A stretch of 30,534 bases of DNA, taken from positions 1 through 30,534 of the forward strand of contig JAUQYW010000598.1 of assembly GCA_030587525.1 (NCBI GenBank). The letters run 5' to 3'. Below the pieces are notes generated by a model, which did not search any database, was not told where the DNA came from, and worked only from the letters and a program-made list of their open reading frames with translations. Numbering within the stretch: the stretch's first letter is position 1; every line of letters begins with the position of its first letter. A program made the position numbers and the translations under genes. This document shows positions 1 to 7,153 of the stretch, in pieces. This DNA comes from Candidatus Sigynarchaeota archaeon (GTDB taxonomy: Archaea; Asgardarchaeota; Lokiarchaeia; Sigynarchaeales; Sigynarchaeaceae).

Positions 1-33
1 CGCCCCGTCCATGTGGAGAACAACGACAAGAGA

Positions 34-42
34 TTATATAAA
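34..42 (-). promoter_or_regulatory. Archaeal TATA box for a gene leaving the left edge
   Basis: Read on the minus strand this is TTTATATAA. About 22-27 bases downstream, at 12-10, there is an ATG followed by GAC GGG GCG up to the window edge. The spacing matches an archaeal TATA box with the start site at or next to the ATG, so a leaderless minus-strand gene may begin here. Only four codons are visible, so its product is unknown. Confidence 0.4.
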
Positions 43-231
43 CCACGAAGCACCACGGAATTTCTGAACGAGAGGTTCATCCCCCAACACCAACGCCGGG
101 ATCGACGATAAGGCTTGCGAATGATGTCCAAGATTGTCCAAATTTTTGCGAACTGTTAATTAACCCCACGAGCCCGTGTCGCGGGTTCGATTCGATCTCA
201 AATTTCCCATGCTCATGAACTTCTCGAAGTC

Positions 232-1380
232 TCAAGAGAGAATTCGCCCAATAAGAGAGGTTGCAGGAGCGAAAACTTCGCTATCTCCATTCCAATCCGG
301 TAACACGCTCGCAAATGCGCGCTCGAATTCCTGGCAGATCTTTCTCATCAAGAAATTTAACGTGTCGAGTTGCACGTTCGTGACCATAATAACCGTGATG
401 TATTCACCAGATTCGAAATATATTTTCTTATTCTTGAAATCGATGATCTTGAGCTCACCAGTTTTCATTGCTTCATCCAACAAGAAGCGCGATGCTTCCA
501 ACATGCTCACCGTGACCGATCTACTCCCGAGATTTGCTTCAGTAGCCCCCTTGCCGAAATCGTATTCGTAGGCGAATACACCACCGTGATATATCACGTA
601 GAGCGAGTCAATCGAGTTTTTCCATTCCAGCTCCTTCCATGAAGGAAGTTTAAAAGAATACCAAGCGGTCAGAACAACCCCGCCGATTTGAAGGAGGAGT
701 GATGCCGTTCCCGCACCTAACCCAAGAGTGACGAGGATAGCATCAGTTGAACCGAGATACCCAAATATGATCACCGCGAAGCCCAGGATGACGAATACCG
801 ACCATGATCGATACTTTCCAAAAGATAATCGGTTTATTTTATATAAATATTTAAAGCTTAAACCTGCAATTGGTATCCAGAAATATGTAGCGAAATTTTG
901 GACAAACCGGCTGATTTCAATGAAGTAAGCTAGAGCAGTTATAACCAGAAACACCACGTATATTATCCCGAATAGAACCGTGAAAATCCGGTACCGCATG
1001 ACATAAACGAGCTGCTCGATATAGTACATGAAAAAGAGGCAGCCCGTGGAACCTGCTACGTAACCAAGTTGGAAAAAGTGATATCGCACGGTAAAGGTGG
1101 TCGCGTAAAGATCAGCATATAAAAACCAGAAAACCATTCCCGCGACCCCAAGAAATAACCAGAACCATGCCGCATGCATCCGCGTTTCTTTCACGGAACC
1201 CTTGAGTGAAATGTATTTCTTTAAATATATCAATGCTACGTTGAGCGCGAGAATAAGAAGGATCAAACGAATGAACATCCAAGGATATCGGAAAGGTCCA
1301 GTTAAGGGGAGATCTTCGGGAAATGCCAAGTTCATCCAATTAATCCATACTTGTTTTCTATATAACTCTTGTCCCAACAA
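232..1380 (-). CDS. Seven-TM protein with a longin/roadblock-like cytosolic C-terminal domain
   Basis: The 382-residue product has about seven hydrophobic spans (near residues 32-53, 69-92, 100-122, 131-154, 163-180, 193-212 and 220-242). A soluble domain of about 125 residues follows. That domain begins IDSLYVIYHGGVFAYEYDF, has a middle strand FESGEYITVIMV and ends with a long amphipathic helix (LNFLMRKICQEFERAF). The order of strand, helix, strand and closing helix resembles the longin/roadblock-type domains that are abundant in Asgard archaea and often work with small GTPases; this is my reading of the pattern, not a recognised family. The likely role is a membrane receptor or a platform for a GTPase. 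The first ATG is used; a second in-frame Met lies at residue 16. The gene stands alone, divergent from the VOC gene at 1583. Confidence 0.7.
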   Translation of the reverse strand: MLGQELYRKQVWINWMNLAFPEDLPLTGPFRYPWMFIRLILLILALNVALIYLKKYISLKGSVKETRMHAAWFWLFLGVAGMVFWFLYADLYATTFTVRYHFFQLGYVAGSTGCLFFMYYIEQLVYVMRYRIFTVLFGIIYVVFLVITALAYFIEISRFVQNFATYFWIPIAGLSFKYLYKINRLSFGKYRSWSVFVILGFAVIIFGYLGSTDAILVTLGLGAGTASLLLQIGGVVLTAWYSFKLPSWKELEWKNSIDSLYVIYHGGVFAYEYDFGKGATEANLGSRSVTVSMLEASRFLLDEAMKTGELKIIDFKNKKIYFESGEYITVIMVTNVQLDTLNFLMRKICQEFERAFASVLPDWNGDSEVFAPATSLIGRILS

Positions 1381-1582
1381 CTATGACAAATAGGAGGTGC
1401 ATCACAAAAGGATGAAATTCAAGACCTAATGCTGAATCATAGATAGGTTCATATATGCAAGCGGTGAAACTAGGGCGGGCCAATCTTCACATGTTCTGAA
1501 AAGATTAGCCTCAAGGTAGACCACAATAAATATCCAGATGCAAAGCTGCTGGAATAAACTCTATTAAAGGAGGGATAGATCC

Positions 1583-2467
1583 GTGCAAAAAATCACGCCG
1601 TGTTTATGGTTTGACAAGGAAGCTAAGGAGGCGGCCGAGTTCTATACATCTATCTTCAAGAATTCTAGGATTAAGAGCACGACAACGCTTCCAAATACCC
1701 CGTCGGGCAACACGGAAATTGTTACTTTTGAACTTTTCGGCCAGGAATTCACGCTTATGAGCGCGGGCCCGCTCTTCAAGTTCACCCCCGCTGTATCGTT
1801 TCTCGTTGCGCTGAGCACGAAGGAGGAAGTCAATGCACTGTGGGGGCAACTTTCGGTTGGAGGTTCGGTGCTCATGGAGCTTGGCACCTATCCGTTCAGC
1901 GATAGGTACGGGTGGGTACAGGACAAGTACGGCCTTTCATGGCAGCTTATGTTTGCAGATGACCGAAAAATAACACAAAAAATCACCCCGACATTGATGT
2001 TCGTCGGTAAACAGTGTGGGAACGCGGAAGAAGCGATAAAGTTTTACGCAACAGTTTTCCACAATGCAAAAGTTGGCAACATGCTCCACTATAGCAAAGG
2101 CGAAGAACCTGACAAGGAAGGGTCAATAAAGCACGCTGCCTTTATGCTCGAAGGTCAGGAGTTTGCTGCCATGGACAGTGCACGCGACCACCATTTCACG
2201 TTCACCGAAGCCATTTCATTCGAGGTGCGCTGCAAGACGCAAAAAGAAATTGACTATTACTGGGGAAAACTCTCCGCGGTTCCGGAGGCAGAACAGTGCG
2301 GCTGGTTGAAGGACAAGTACGGTCTCTCTTGGCAAGTCGTCCCTATTGATATGGACAAGATGATGCAAGATAAGGACGCCCAGAAGCTGGAACGGGTGGT
2401 TAAAGCATTTCTGCCGATGAAGAAATTCGACCTTAAAGTCCTCAAGCGCGCCTACGAGGGAAATTAG
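1583..2467 (+). CDS. Tandem VOC (PhnB/glyoxalase-like) domain protein
   Basis: The 294-residue protein contains two copies of the PhnB-type vicinal oxygen chelate module, roughly residues 1-125 and 128-260. Copy 1 opens ITPCLWFDKEAKEAAEFYTSIF and copy 2 opens ITPTLMFVGKQCGNAEEAIKFY (spaced here by family features, AEEAxxFYxxxF in each). Both end with the family signature W(L/V)QDKYGLSWQ or WLKDKYGLSWQ. The family was once annotated as 3-demethylubiquinone methyltransferase; most members have no known substrate. The start is GTG, with a strong GGAGGG Shine-Dalgarno at 1569-1574. The stop lies one base before the ATG of the reductase-like gene, so the two are co-transcribed. This gene pairing and the strong Shine-Dalgarno look bacterial, suggesting transfer. 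Confidence 0.88.
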   Translation: MQKITPCLWFDKEAKEAAEFYTSIFKNSRIKSTTTLPNTPSGNTEIVTFELFGQEFTLMSAGPLFKFTPAVSFLVALSTKEEVNALWGQLSVGGSVLMELGTYPFSDRYGWVQDKYGLSWQLMFADDRKITQKITPTLMFVGKQCGNAEEAIKFYATVFHNAKVGNMLHYSKGEEPDKEGSIKHAAFMLEGQEFAAMDSARDHHFTFTEAISFEVRCKTQKEIDYYWGKLSAVPEAEQCGWLKDKYGLSWQVVPIDMDKMMQDKDAQKLERVVKAFLPMKKFDLKVLKRAYEGN

Positions 2468-2468
2468 C

Positions 2469-3143
2469 ATGAGAAAAATTGTTTTAAACACGTTCGTGAC
2501 ACTTGATGGTGTTATGCAAGCCCCCGGTGGACCTGAAGAGGACTTAACAGGCGGGTTCACGCATGGTGGCTGGTCGGTCAATTACTGGGACGACATGATG
2601 GGCAAGGTGATGACAAGCGTGATGACTGAACCGTTCGACCTTTTGCTCGGCCGGAAGACCTACGAGATATTCGCGGCGTATTGGCCTTTCGTAAAAGATG
2701 GCCCTGATAAGAATGCCGCAGACAAGCTGAACAGCGCGAAGAAATACGTCGCTTCAAGGACACTCAAGAAAGTGAGCTGGGAAAATTCCACGATCATCTC
2801 GGGCGACGTCGTGAAAAAAATTGTCGCCTTGAAAAAGCAAGAAGGGCCTGAAATACAAGTCCACGGCAGCAGCAACCTGATCCAGACGCTCTTGAAGCAC
2901 GATCTTGTCGATTTGTTCCACGTGTGGACATTCCCGCTAACGGTCGGTCCTGGGAAGCGTCTTTTCGGCGACGGCAGTATCCCTGCAGGATTAAAGCTAG
3001 TTGACTCCAAAACATCGACGACAGGGGTCATCATCGCCACTTATGAGAGGAGCGGGGTAATCAAGTCCGGTTCCTTTGCGCTTGATAAACCACCGGAGGC
3101 AGAACTCGCACGACGTAAACGACTTGAAGATGAGGACGAGTAA
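2469..3143 (+). CDS. RibD-C/dihydrofolate reductase-like protein
   Basis: The 224-residue product starts RKIVLNTFVTLDGVMQAPGG, the typical first strand and loop of YwjB/YyaP-type DHFR-fold proteins. It continues with LLLGRKTYEIFAAYWP, then the NADPH-site strand EIQVHGSSNLIQTLLKHDLV and the closing GPGKRLFGDG. These features support a pyrimidine-reductase or DHFR-like fold with NADPH binding. The true substrate of this subfamily is unknown, and it is not necessarily a housekeeping DHFR. The C-terminal tail (about residues 195-224) is charged and longer than usual. It is the second gene of a two-gene unit with the VOC gene, separated by one base. Confidence 0.88.
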   Translation: MRKIVLNTFVTLDGVMQAPGGPEEDLTGGFTHGGWSVNYWDDMMGKVMTSVMTEPFDLLLGRKTYEIFAAYWPFVKDGPDKNAADKLNSAKKYVASRTLKKVSWENSTIISGDVVKKIVALKKQEGPEIQVHGSSNLIQTLLKHDLVDLFHVWTFPLTVGPGKRLFGDGSIPAGLKLVDSKTSTTGVIIATYERSGVIKSGSFALDKPPEAELARRKRLEDEDE

Positions 3144-3227
3144 AATCTACCACATCAACGAGGACATCTTTTCTACAATCTTGCATCTCCCAGTCGCGGG
3201 ATGAGCGTAATATGGAAGGTTTATTCC

Positions 3228-3235
3228 TTTTTTTT
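3228..3235 (+). terminator. Poly-T terminator after the VOC/reductase unit
   Basis: A run of eight T residues lies about 85 bases after the stop of the reductase-like gene and inside an AT-rich stretch. Archaeal RNA polymerase terminates on such runs without needing a hairpin. Confidence 0.5.
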
Positions 3236-3336
3236 AATATTCTCGTATGGGGAAAAAGAATACTATACAAGGCTGATAAACTCTGATTGAGGACTCGTGA
3301 AAGCTCCAATGTCCATCAAGCTAGCACATTGTTAGG

Positions 3337-3374
3337 CATAAATACCCGGGTAGTCATATTATTTCCAGGGTAGT
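3337..3374 (+). promoter_or_regulatory. Candidate promoter and operator of the RHH/PIN pair
   Basis: A TATA-like CATAAATA at 3337-3344 lies about 25 bases upstream of an inferred start site near 3366. The heptamer GGGTAGT occurs at 3348-3354 and again at 3368-3374, exactly 20 bases apart, on both sides of the inferred start site and just before the antitoxin ATG at 3378. RHH antitoxins usually repress their own operon by binding short repeats at the promoter, so these repeats are the natural candidate. No binding evidence is available. Confidence 0.35.
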
Positions 3375-3377
3375 GGA

Positions 3378-3704
3378 ATGACACAAAATAAACATGACGT
3401 TGTATGGACGATCAAGGTCGACGCGGCGTTCGATAAGGCAGCACAGCGGATCCTGGAGCTGTACGGGTACAAGAGCAAGGCTGAAATCGTCCGTGAAGCC
3501 GTCCGGGAGTTCTTAATACGCCGCGGGCTCGCAAACTTGCTCGGGGGGGAAGTTATCGTTCCAGGAACATCCCCGATGTCGCCGATAGAAGCACTTGGCC
3601 AGATCAAGGCGGCTTTAACGAAGGTTCCCAAGGGTGAACTCGCGGTGCTGGCAAACAAGGCACGCGACGACGTGGCCAAGGAGTTCTTGGGGGAACAAGA
3701 GTGA
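3378..3704 (+). CDS. Ribbon-helix-helix antitoxin (VapB-like)
   Basis: The 108-residue protein has a short N-terminal strand (WTIKVDAAFDK) followed by two helices, ILELYGYKSKAEIVREAVREFL. This is the pattern of an RHH DNA-binding dimer, in which the strand reads DNA bases. The C-terminal half is expected to wrap the toxin. Its TGA at 3702-3704 shares one base with the ATG of the PIN gene, so the two are translationally coupled, as in type II toxin-antitoxin operons. The assignment comes from fold pattern plus neighbour. Confidence 0.8.
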   Translation: MTQNKHDVVWTIKVDAAFDKAAQRILELYGYKSKAEIVREAVREFLIRRGLANLLGGEVIVPGTSPMSPIEALGQIKAALTKVPKGELAVLANKARDDVAKEFLGEQE

Positions 3705-4192
3705 TGCAAGAAACGAAGCGAGAAAGGACACCAGCGATTATCGACTGCAACGTTTGGATCGATTTGCTTTCCGGGAATGATGCTTTGGAGAAAAAAATTG
3801 TCGAGGAAGGGTATCCAATCATCATCACGAGTTATGGCGTCGTCGAGGTGCTCCGGGCCCTTGGCCATATTGCTCGGAAGCTAAAAATTCCCCCTGGTAA
3901 CCTGGAATCGAAATTTTGGTCTTTTTGTATTCTACCCTCCATTGATAAGCAGTTCAAGGTGCCATTCACGACAAGCTTGATCGATGAGGTGAAAAACACG
4001 CCGGAATTTCGCGTGATCGCCAAGTTGCTCGATATGGAAGTCAAGGACACGCCGTACATCGTTGCAGCGTTCCAGCATGGTGCCTGCTTGGTCACGCAAG
4101 ACAAGCGATCCATTCTCGTAAAAAAAGAGGAGATCAAGCAAAAACTCGGGGTTCGTGCCTTGACCGATGTAGAATTCTTGTCAGAAAAGTAG
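3704..4192 (+). CDS. PIN-domain ribonuclease toxin (VapC-like)
   Basis: The 162-residue product carries the PIN-domain acidic pattern. It has AIIDCNVWIDLL with the first Asp, then GVVEVLRAL with a conserved Glu, then EVKDTPYIVAAFQHGACLVTQDKRSI. The last segment supplies the third acidic residue and the fourth near the end (LVTQD). PIN toxins are Mg-dependent RNases that usually cleave tRNA or rRNA. The start chosen is the ATG at 3704 that overlaps the antitoxin stop; a GTG one codon upstream is also possible. With the RHH gene it forms a type II toxin-antitoxin pair at the edge of the accessory zone. Confidence 0.82.
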   Translation: MQETKRERTPAIIDCNVWIDLLSGNDALEKKIVEEGYPIIITSYGVVEVLRALGHIARKLKIPPGNLESKFWSFCILPSIDKQFKVPFTTSLIDEVKNTPEFRVIAKLLDMEVKDTPYIVAAFQHGACLVTQDKRSILVKKEEIKQKLGVRALTDVEFLSEK

Positions 4193-4265
4193 TTTCTTCA
4201 TAGTACGAGAACTTGCATCAAAGCAGAGAGAATTCAAGGCTTTTTTTGGACCACGATGGTTTCGA

Positions 4266-4400
4266 TTATTGTTTCTTGAGGACCGCCTTGGTGATGCACA
4301 TGAAGGCCTCGGTCACGTTGTCGCTATTCTTGGCACTAATTTCGATGGCATTGATGATACTGATTCCCTCGGCTCAATTACCGACTTGTATGTCCTAACA
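4266..4400 (-). pseudogene. Relic of a small GTPase gene, 3' end
   Basis: On the minus strand this stretch translates to a C-terminus reading INAIEISAKNSDNVTEAF and then CITKAVLKKQ-stop. It matches the last 30 residues of the intact GTPase at 8098-8610 (IAAIETSAKNGDNVTEAF...KAVLKKQ) almost residue for residue, including the G5 SAK motif. Further upstream similarity continues to about 4400 but with an in-frame TGA where the intact gene has a Cys codon. G1 to G4 are absent. It is therefore a decayed fragment. Confidence 0.88.
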
Positions 4401-4440
4401 TATCCGTACCAAGATTTTCAATAAAATACACGTGTGGAAT

Positions 4441-4630
4441 GCATCCCGTAGGTAAACATTACATCCCAGAGGTTAAAACTTCAACCCGTACACCAAGGTT
4501 GCATCCCGTAGGTAAAGATTGCATCCCGTACATTAAGATTTAACCTCATACACTTAAATTGCATCCCGTAGGTGAACATTACATCCCGTAGGTTAAAACT
4601 TCAACCCGTACACCAAGATTGCATCCCGTA
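4441..4630. repeat. 20-bp tandem repeat array, nine full units plus a part
   Basis: Nine consecutive units of exactly 20 bases start at 4441, 4461, and so on to 4601, followed by a half unit at 4621-4630. The consensus is close to GCATCCCGTAGGTNAANATT with a CCCGTA core; unit 6 is the most divergent. Units 1-3 (4441-4500) recur as units 7-9 (4561-4620) with four differences in 60 bases, so there is also a 120-base higher-order repeat. The 20-base unit is not a multiple of three and is not coding. The length and regular phase resemble iterons or a multi-site regulator array. Confidence 0.93.
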
Positions 4631-4973
4631 TATTTATAAAAGACCATATCTGTTCCTTTCAAATAGTGTATTCTTTCATTAAGGACAGATAAATGATTTT
4701 GTCGCTTGTTTAAGTTGAATTCGTAAATTCGGCAATACAAAAAGTCTTTTAAAAAAGTAAAACCCGTTAAGGTACTCCACAATGCATTTAAAAGTGTCGA
4801 GATAAATATAAAAATAATGGAGGGAAGCTTACCATAGCTATAAAATATATAGATCTAGATGTTATTCGGTTTAGAATTTAGAATATCTTCAATATAGTTG
4901 TTGAAATACTTCCATACAACTCAAATATATTAATCGGTATGATTCAAACAAATGCTCTTAGAACGATGATGCT
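4631..4973. other. AT-rich gene-free stretch next to the repeat array
   Basis: No convincing gene is seen here. The DNA is very AT-rich (for example ATAAATATAAAAATAATGG around 4802-4820) and separates the 20-bp array from the start of the AT-rich operon. It may contain the operon promoter, and together with the array it could form an easily unwound region. Confidence 0.5.
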
Positions 4974-5786
4974 ATGAGCATATTAATAAATGGAGATTTA
5001 AAGCGACTCTTAACGAAGGAGCCTCCGTTATTTAAAAGTTCAGAAAATAAATATCCAGTTGATTTTGAGACTCAGATTCAACCAGCTTCATTTGATTTAC
5101 GTTTATCACGGACATTTTGGAGATTAAAACTAAATGAACAATATCAAGATGGCTTATTTAGTGGGTTAGAAAATTGGGAGAAATTTGTAATAGAAGAAAC
5201 CTGTCCAATTATTCTCAATCCTGGAGATTTTCTTCTAGGGCAAGCCTTAGAGGAAATCCACCTCCCTGCGAATATGCTAGCAAGAATAGAATCTAGGCAA
5301 AGTATCGCACGGCTTGGACTTTTGGTGTGCAATGCAAATCTCATGAATCCCGGATATAGTGGTATAGTTCCACTGCAATTAAAAAACATTTCAGATAATC
5401 CAGTTGTTCTTCGGCCATTTTTTAGAATATGCACAGTAGTTATTTTTAAGTTAGAAAAGGATTCGGAAGTTCCATATAATAAACGAAAAGATGCGAAATA
5501 CGCGGGACAAAAAGAGATAACACCATCATTCCTCCCTCGGGATATTGATCTTATAGATAAAATTGTTACTAAGGAATATCTTGATGAAATTTTAAAAGAA
5601 AATGCTCTTATTGTTCCCAAAGAGGATTTGGATTTTTTCAATCAGTTTTTTGAGGACACTACAAGAAAAATCTTGTCGGAAGCGTATTATATTTGTAGAT
5701 TTTATGGAAGGGATAAAATTACTCAGGAGGATATTAAAAAAGGTGCCAATAATATCAAAACGATATTAAAAGCAATTCAGAGATGA
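4974..5786 (+). CDS. dCTP deaminase/dUTPase-fold protein with altered active site and histone-fold-like tail
   Basis: Residues 1-180 follow the Dcd fold: QPASFDLRLS, LNPGDFLLGQALEEIHLP, ESRQSIARLGLLV, NPGYSGIVPLQLKN and the C-terminal YAGQ. Compared with E. coli Dcd, Arg115 is kept (R113), but Ser111 is Gln109 and the catalytic Glu138 is Gln135. The DPG motif is NPG. Deamination therefore looks unlikely; nucleotide binding or regulation is possible. Residues 215-268, unusual for the family, form two helices around RFYGRDKITQEDIKKG, which resembles the second half of an archaeal histone fold (AGRKTVxAEDI). The gene overlaps the next one by four bases (ATGA). Its AT-rich composition contrasts with the genes on both sides. 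Confidence 0.8.
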   Translation: MSILINGDLKRLLTKEPPLFKSSENKYPVDFETQIQPASFDLRLSRTFWRLKLNEQYQDGLFSGLENWEKFVIEETCPIILNPGDFLLGQALEEIHLPANMLARIESRQSIARLGLLVCNANLMNPGYSGIVPLQLKNISDNPVVLRPFFRICTVVIFKLEKDSEVPYNKRKDAKYAGQKEITPSFLPRDIDLIDKIVTKEYLDEILKENALIVPKEDLDFFNQFFEDTTRKILSEAYYICRFYGRDKITQEDIKKGANNIKTILKAIQR

Positions 5787-6121
5787 AACAAATGCAAATG
5801 GACATCCTTGGAAAGAAGGAAACTAAAAAGTTGGGGGAATTATCCCTAAAAATCAGCCAAGAGTTTTATCCCATCTTCCTAAAGAAGAATTGTGATGCTT
5901 CTTCGAGAAATAATTCTAATTTTCAGGCCATCGAAAGGAGATTAATTGAATTAAAAAAGGAATATCCAGGAGAGCTTATTGCTTTTATTAAAGAGGAGGA
6001 AAAATTAGTAGTAATCGCTCATGCAACTGAAGAAAATGCATTATTTCAACAATTGGATGAATTAAACGCAAAGGGTTCGTATCCTAAGGAAAAAAGACTT
6101 TTTTTCAGAAAAATTGAGTAG
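5783..6121 (+). CDS. Small protein of unknown function, second gene of the AT-rich operon
   Basis: The 112-residue product is not recognised. It is charged and mostly helical at the N-terminal side, with ISQEFYPIFLKK near residue 25. A later segment ELIAFIKEEEKLVVIAHAT reads as a strand-turn-strand pair, and the tail is basic. The start overlaps the Dcd-like stop in an ATGA arrangement, and the retropepsin-like gene begins 14 bases downstream, so the three genes form one transcription unit. The tight packing suggests that it works with its neighbours, but no function can be given. Confidence 0.75.
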   Translation: MKQMQMDILGKKETKKLGELSLKISQEFYPIFLKKNCDASSRNNSNFQAIERRLIELKKEYPGELIAFIKEEEKLVVIAHATEENALFQQLDELNAKGSYPKEKRLFFRKIE

Positions 6122-6135
6122 AAAGGAAGGGATAT

Positions 6136-6627
6136 ATGGAAAAATTCTTGCCTTCTCTTGTAGACGTGTCAGAAATATTTCAAGAAAAGCTTCGCTTTCC
6201 TATTGATAAGCTGTTTGTCAATATTAATGATATCTGGAAACCTGTTCATCTCGAAGGAAATCTTCCACCACCAAAAGACTATGTAAAATTAGAAATAGGA
6301 GATATTTTATTGGATACTGGAAATGAAGTAGGTTGCTGCGTTTTATCTATTGCATATCTCGATTATTTTAAACAAAATTATGCTGATCTTAAATTTGAAT
6401 CGAAGGTGGGTGGTTCGAGGAGTAATACTGCACCTGGATTAGTTTCCATAGAGGAATTATCGTTCAAGTTTCTAAACGTAACATTTCACTCCAGAATTGG
6501 TTTTTTTAACAACATATCATCAAGTTGGCTAAATACTCTCATTATTGGCATTGATTCTTTGCGCCAATATTGTAATATCTTTTTTCGAATTGGAACAACT
6601 TATTATTACTATAATGAAAGATGCTGA
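6136..6627 (+). CDS. Retropepsin-like aspartyl protease
   Basis: The 163-residue protein has a single pepsin half-fold pattern: VKLEIGDILLDTGNEVGCCV with the Asp-Thr-Gly catalytic triplet at residues 60-62. A central flap-like region follows, and then LIIGIDSLRQYCNIFF near residues 145-158, corresponding to the ILGxDxL helix that closes retropepsins. Such proteins act as homodimers, each giving one Asp. A Shine-Dalgarno-like AAAGGAAGGG precedes the ATG. It is the third gene of the AT-rich operon. A decayed second copy of its 3' end lies at 8862-8933, and a GTPase relic begins 14 bases after its stop. A link to proteolytic maturation of an element protein is only inference. Confidence 0.75.
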   Translation: MEKFLPSLVDVSEIFQEKLRFPIDKLFVNINDIWKPVHLEGNLPPPKDYVKLEIGDILLDTGNEVGCCVLSIAYLDYFKQNYADLKFESKVGGSRSNTAPGLVSIEELSFKFLNVTFHSRIGFFNNISSSWLNTLIIGIDSLRQYCNIFFRIGTTYYYYNERC

Positions 6628-6640
6628 AGTAAAATCTAAT

Positions 6641-6692
6641 TGACGGGATGTCACCGGCGTTTTTTCAATTCCTGCGGGCCTAGGAATTAGGT
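6641..6692 (-). pseudogene. Relic of a small GTPase gene, middle part
   Basis: Read on the minus strand this aligns with codons of the intact GTPase at 8098-8610 for the segment KFWAPDLKKYAGDLPI. The relic reads F-L-G-P-Q-E-L-K-K in one frame and, after a two-base deletion, A-G-D-I-P in another. Sixteen of the last 19 or so bases match. It is short and frameshifted, so the call depends on alignment by eye. Confidence 0.5.
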
Positions 6693-6775
6693 ATATCTTA
6701 CCTGGTAATGCAAAATGGCTTCAAGATCTCCGCATGAATCCCGCTAAGTGAGCCTCCATACCTTTGAGCAAGCAT

Positions 6776-7153
6776 TTAAGTCACGTGCGTGAATGCGAAT
6801 ATCAAGATTCCCGGGATTAGCAACAAGACAAAAAGGATGATGAATAGGGCAGCGTAATTCTGTATGTTTCCAATGTCTGAATCGCGAGTCTGCGCGTGAG
6901 CGTTTCGCTTGTGAAGGTTACTCGCTTGCGCATCACTCTGGAAATGCCTATAGCGTTGATCATGGTGCCGAATCCTGATGCTAACACGATCCAACCAAAT
7001 ATGGACGAGAAAATCGAGGATCCGAGATTTTTTAAGAGCCAAATCAAAAAGATCCCGCAAAATTATAGTGATTGGGCCTAAAATTAAACATATAGTTACA
7101 AAAAATGGCAATCTAAGGCTAAGGGCCTCTGTAAATAGACCTAAGCATATCAT
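6776..7153 (-). pseudogene. Small membrane protein gene, probably frameshifted
   Basis: The open frame (up to 131 residues if started at 7171) gives TM-like segments at both ends, FFVTICLILGPITIIL and NYAALFIILFVLLLIPGILIF, but its middle is basic and unconvincing. Another minus-strand frame over 6817-7047 gives a better middle, SSIFGWIVLASGFGTMINAIGIS, followed by an amphipathic charged stretch. A three-TM protein would need two compensating frameshifts, so this is a decayed gene or contains sequence errors. The start at 7153 overlaps the end of the upstream gene by 35 bases, consistent with an operon headed by the GTPase at 8610. Confidence 0.4.

Noticed and set aside
160..200. tRNA-like GCGGGTTCGATTC in the left margin
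   Set aside because: The flanks do not pair as a T stem and no anticodon or acceptor arm can be formed.
4213..4398. Plus-strand frame of 61 codons over the GTPase relic
   Set aside because: The minus-strand reading matches the GTPase C-terminus, so the plus frame is a shadow.
4441..4630. CRISPR array
   Set aside because: The units follow each other without spacers and diverge gradually; there are no cas genes. It is a tandem repeat.
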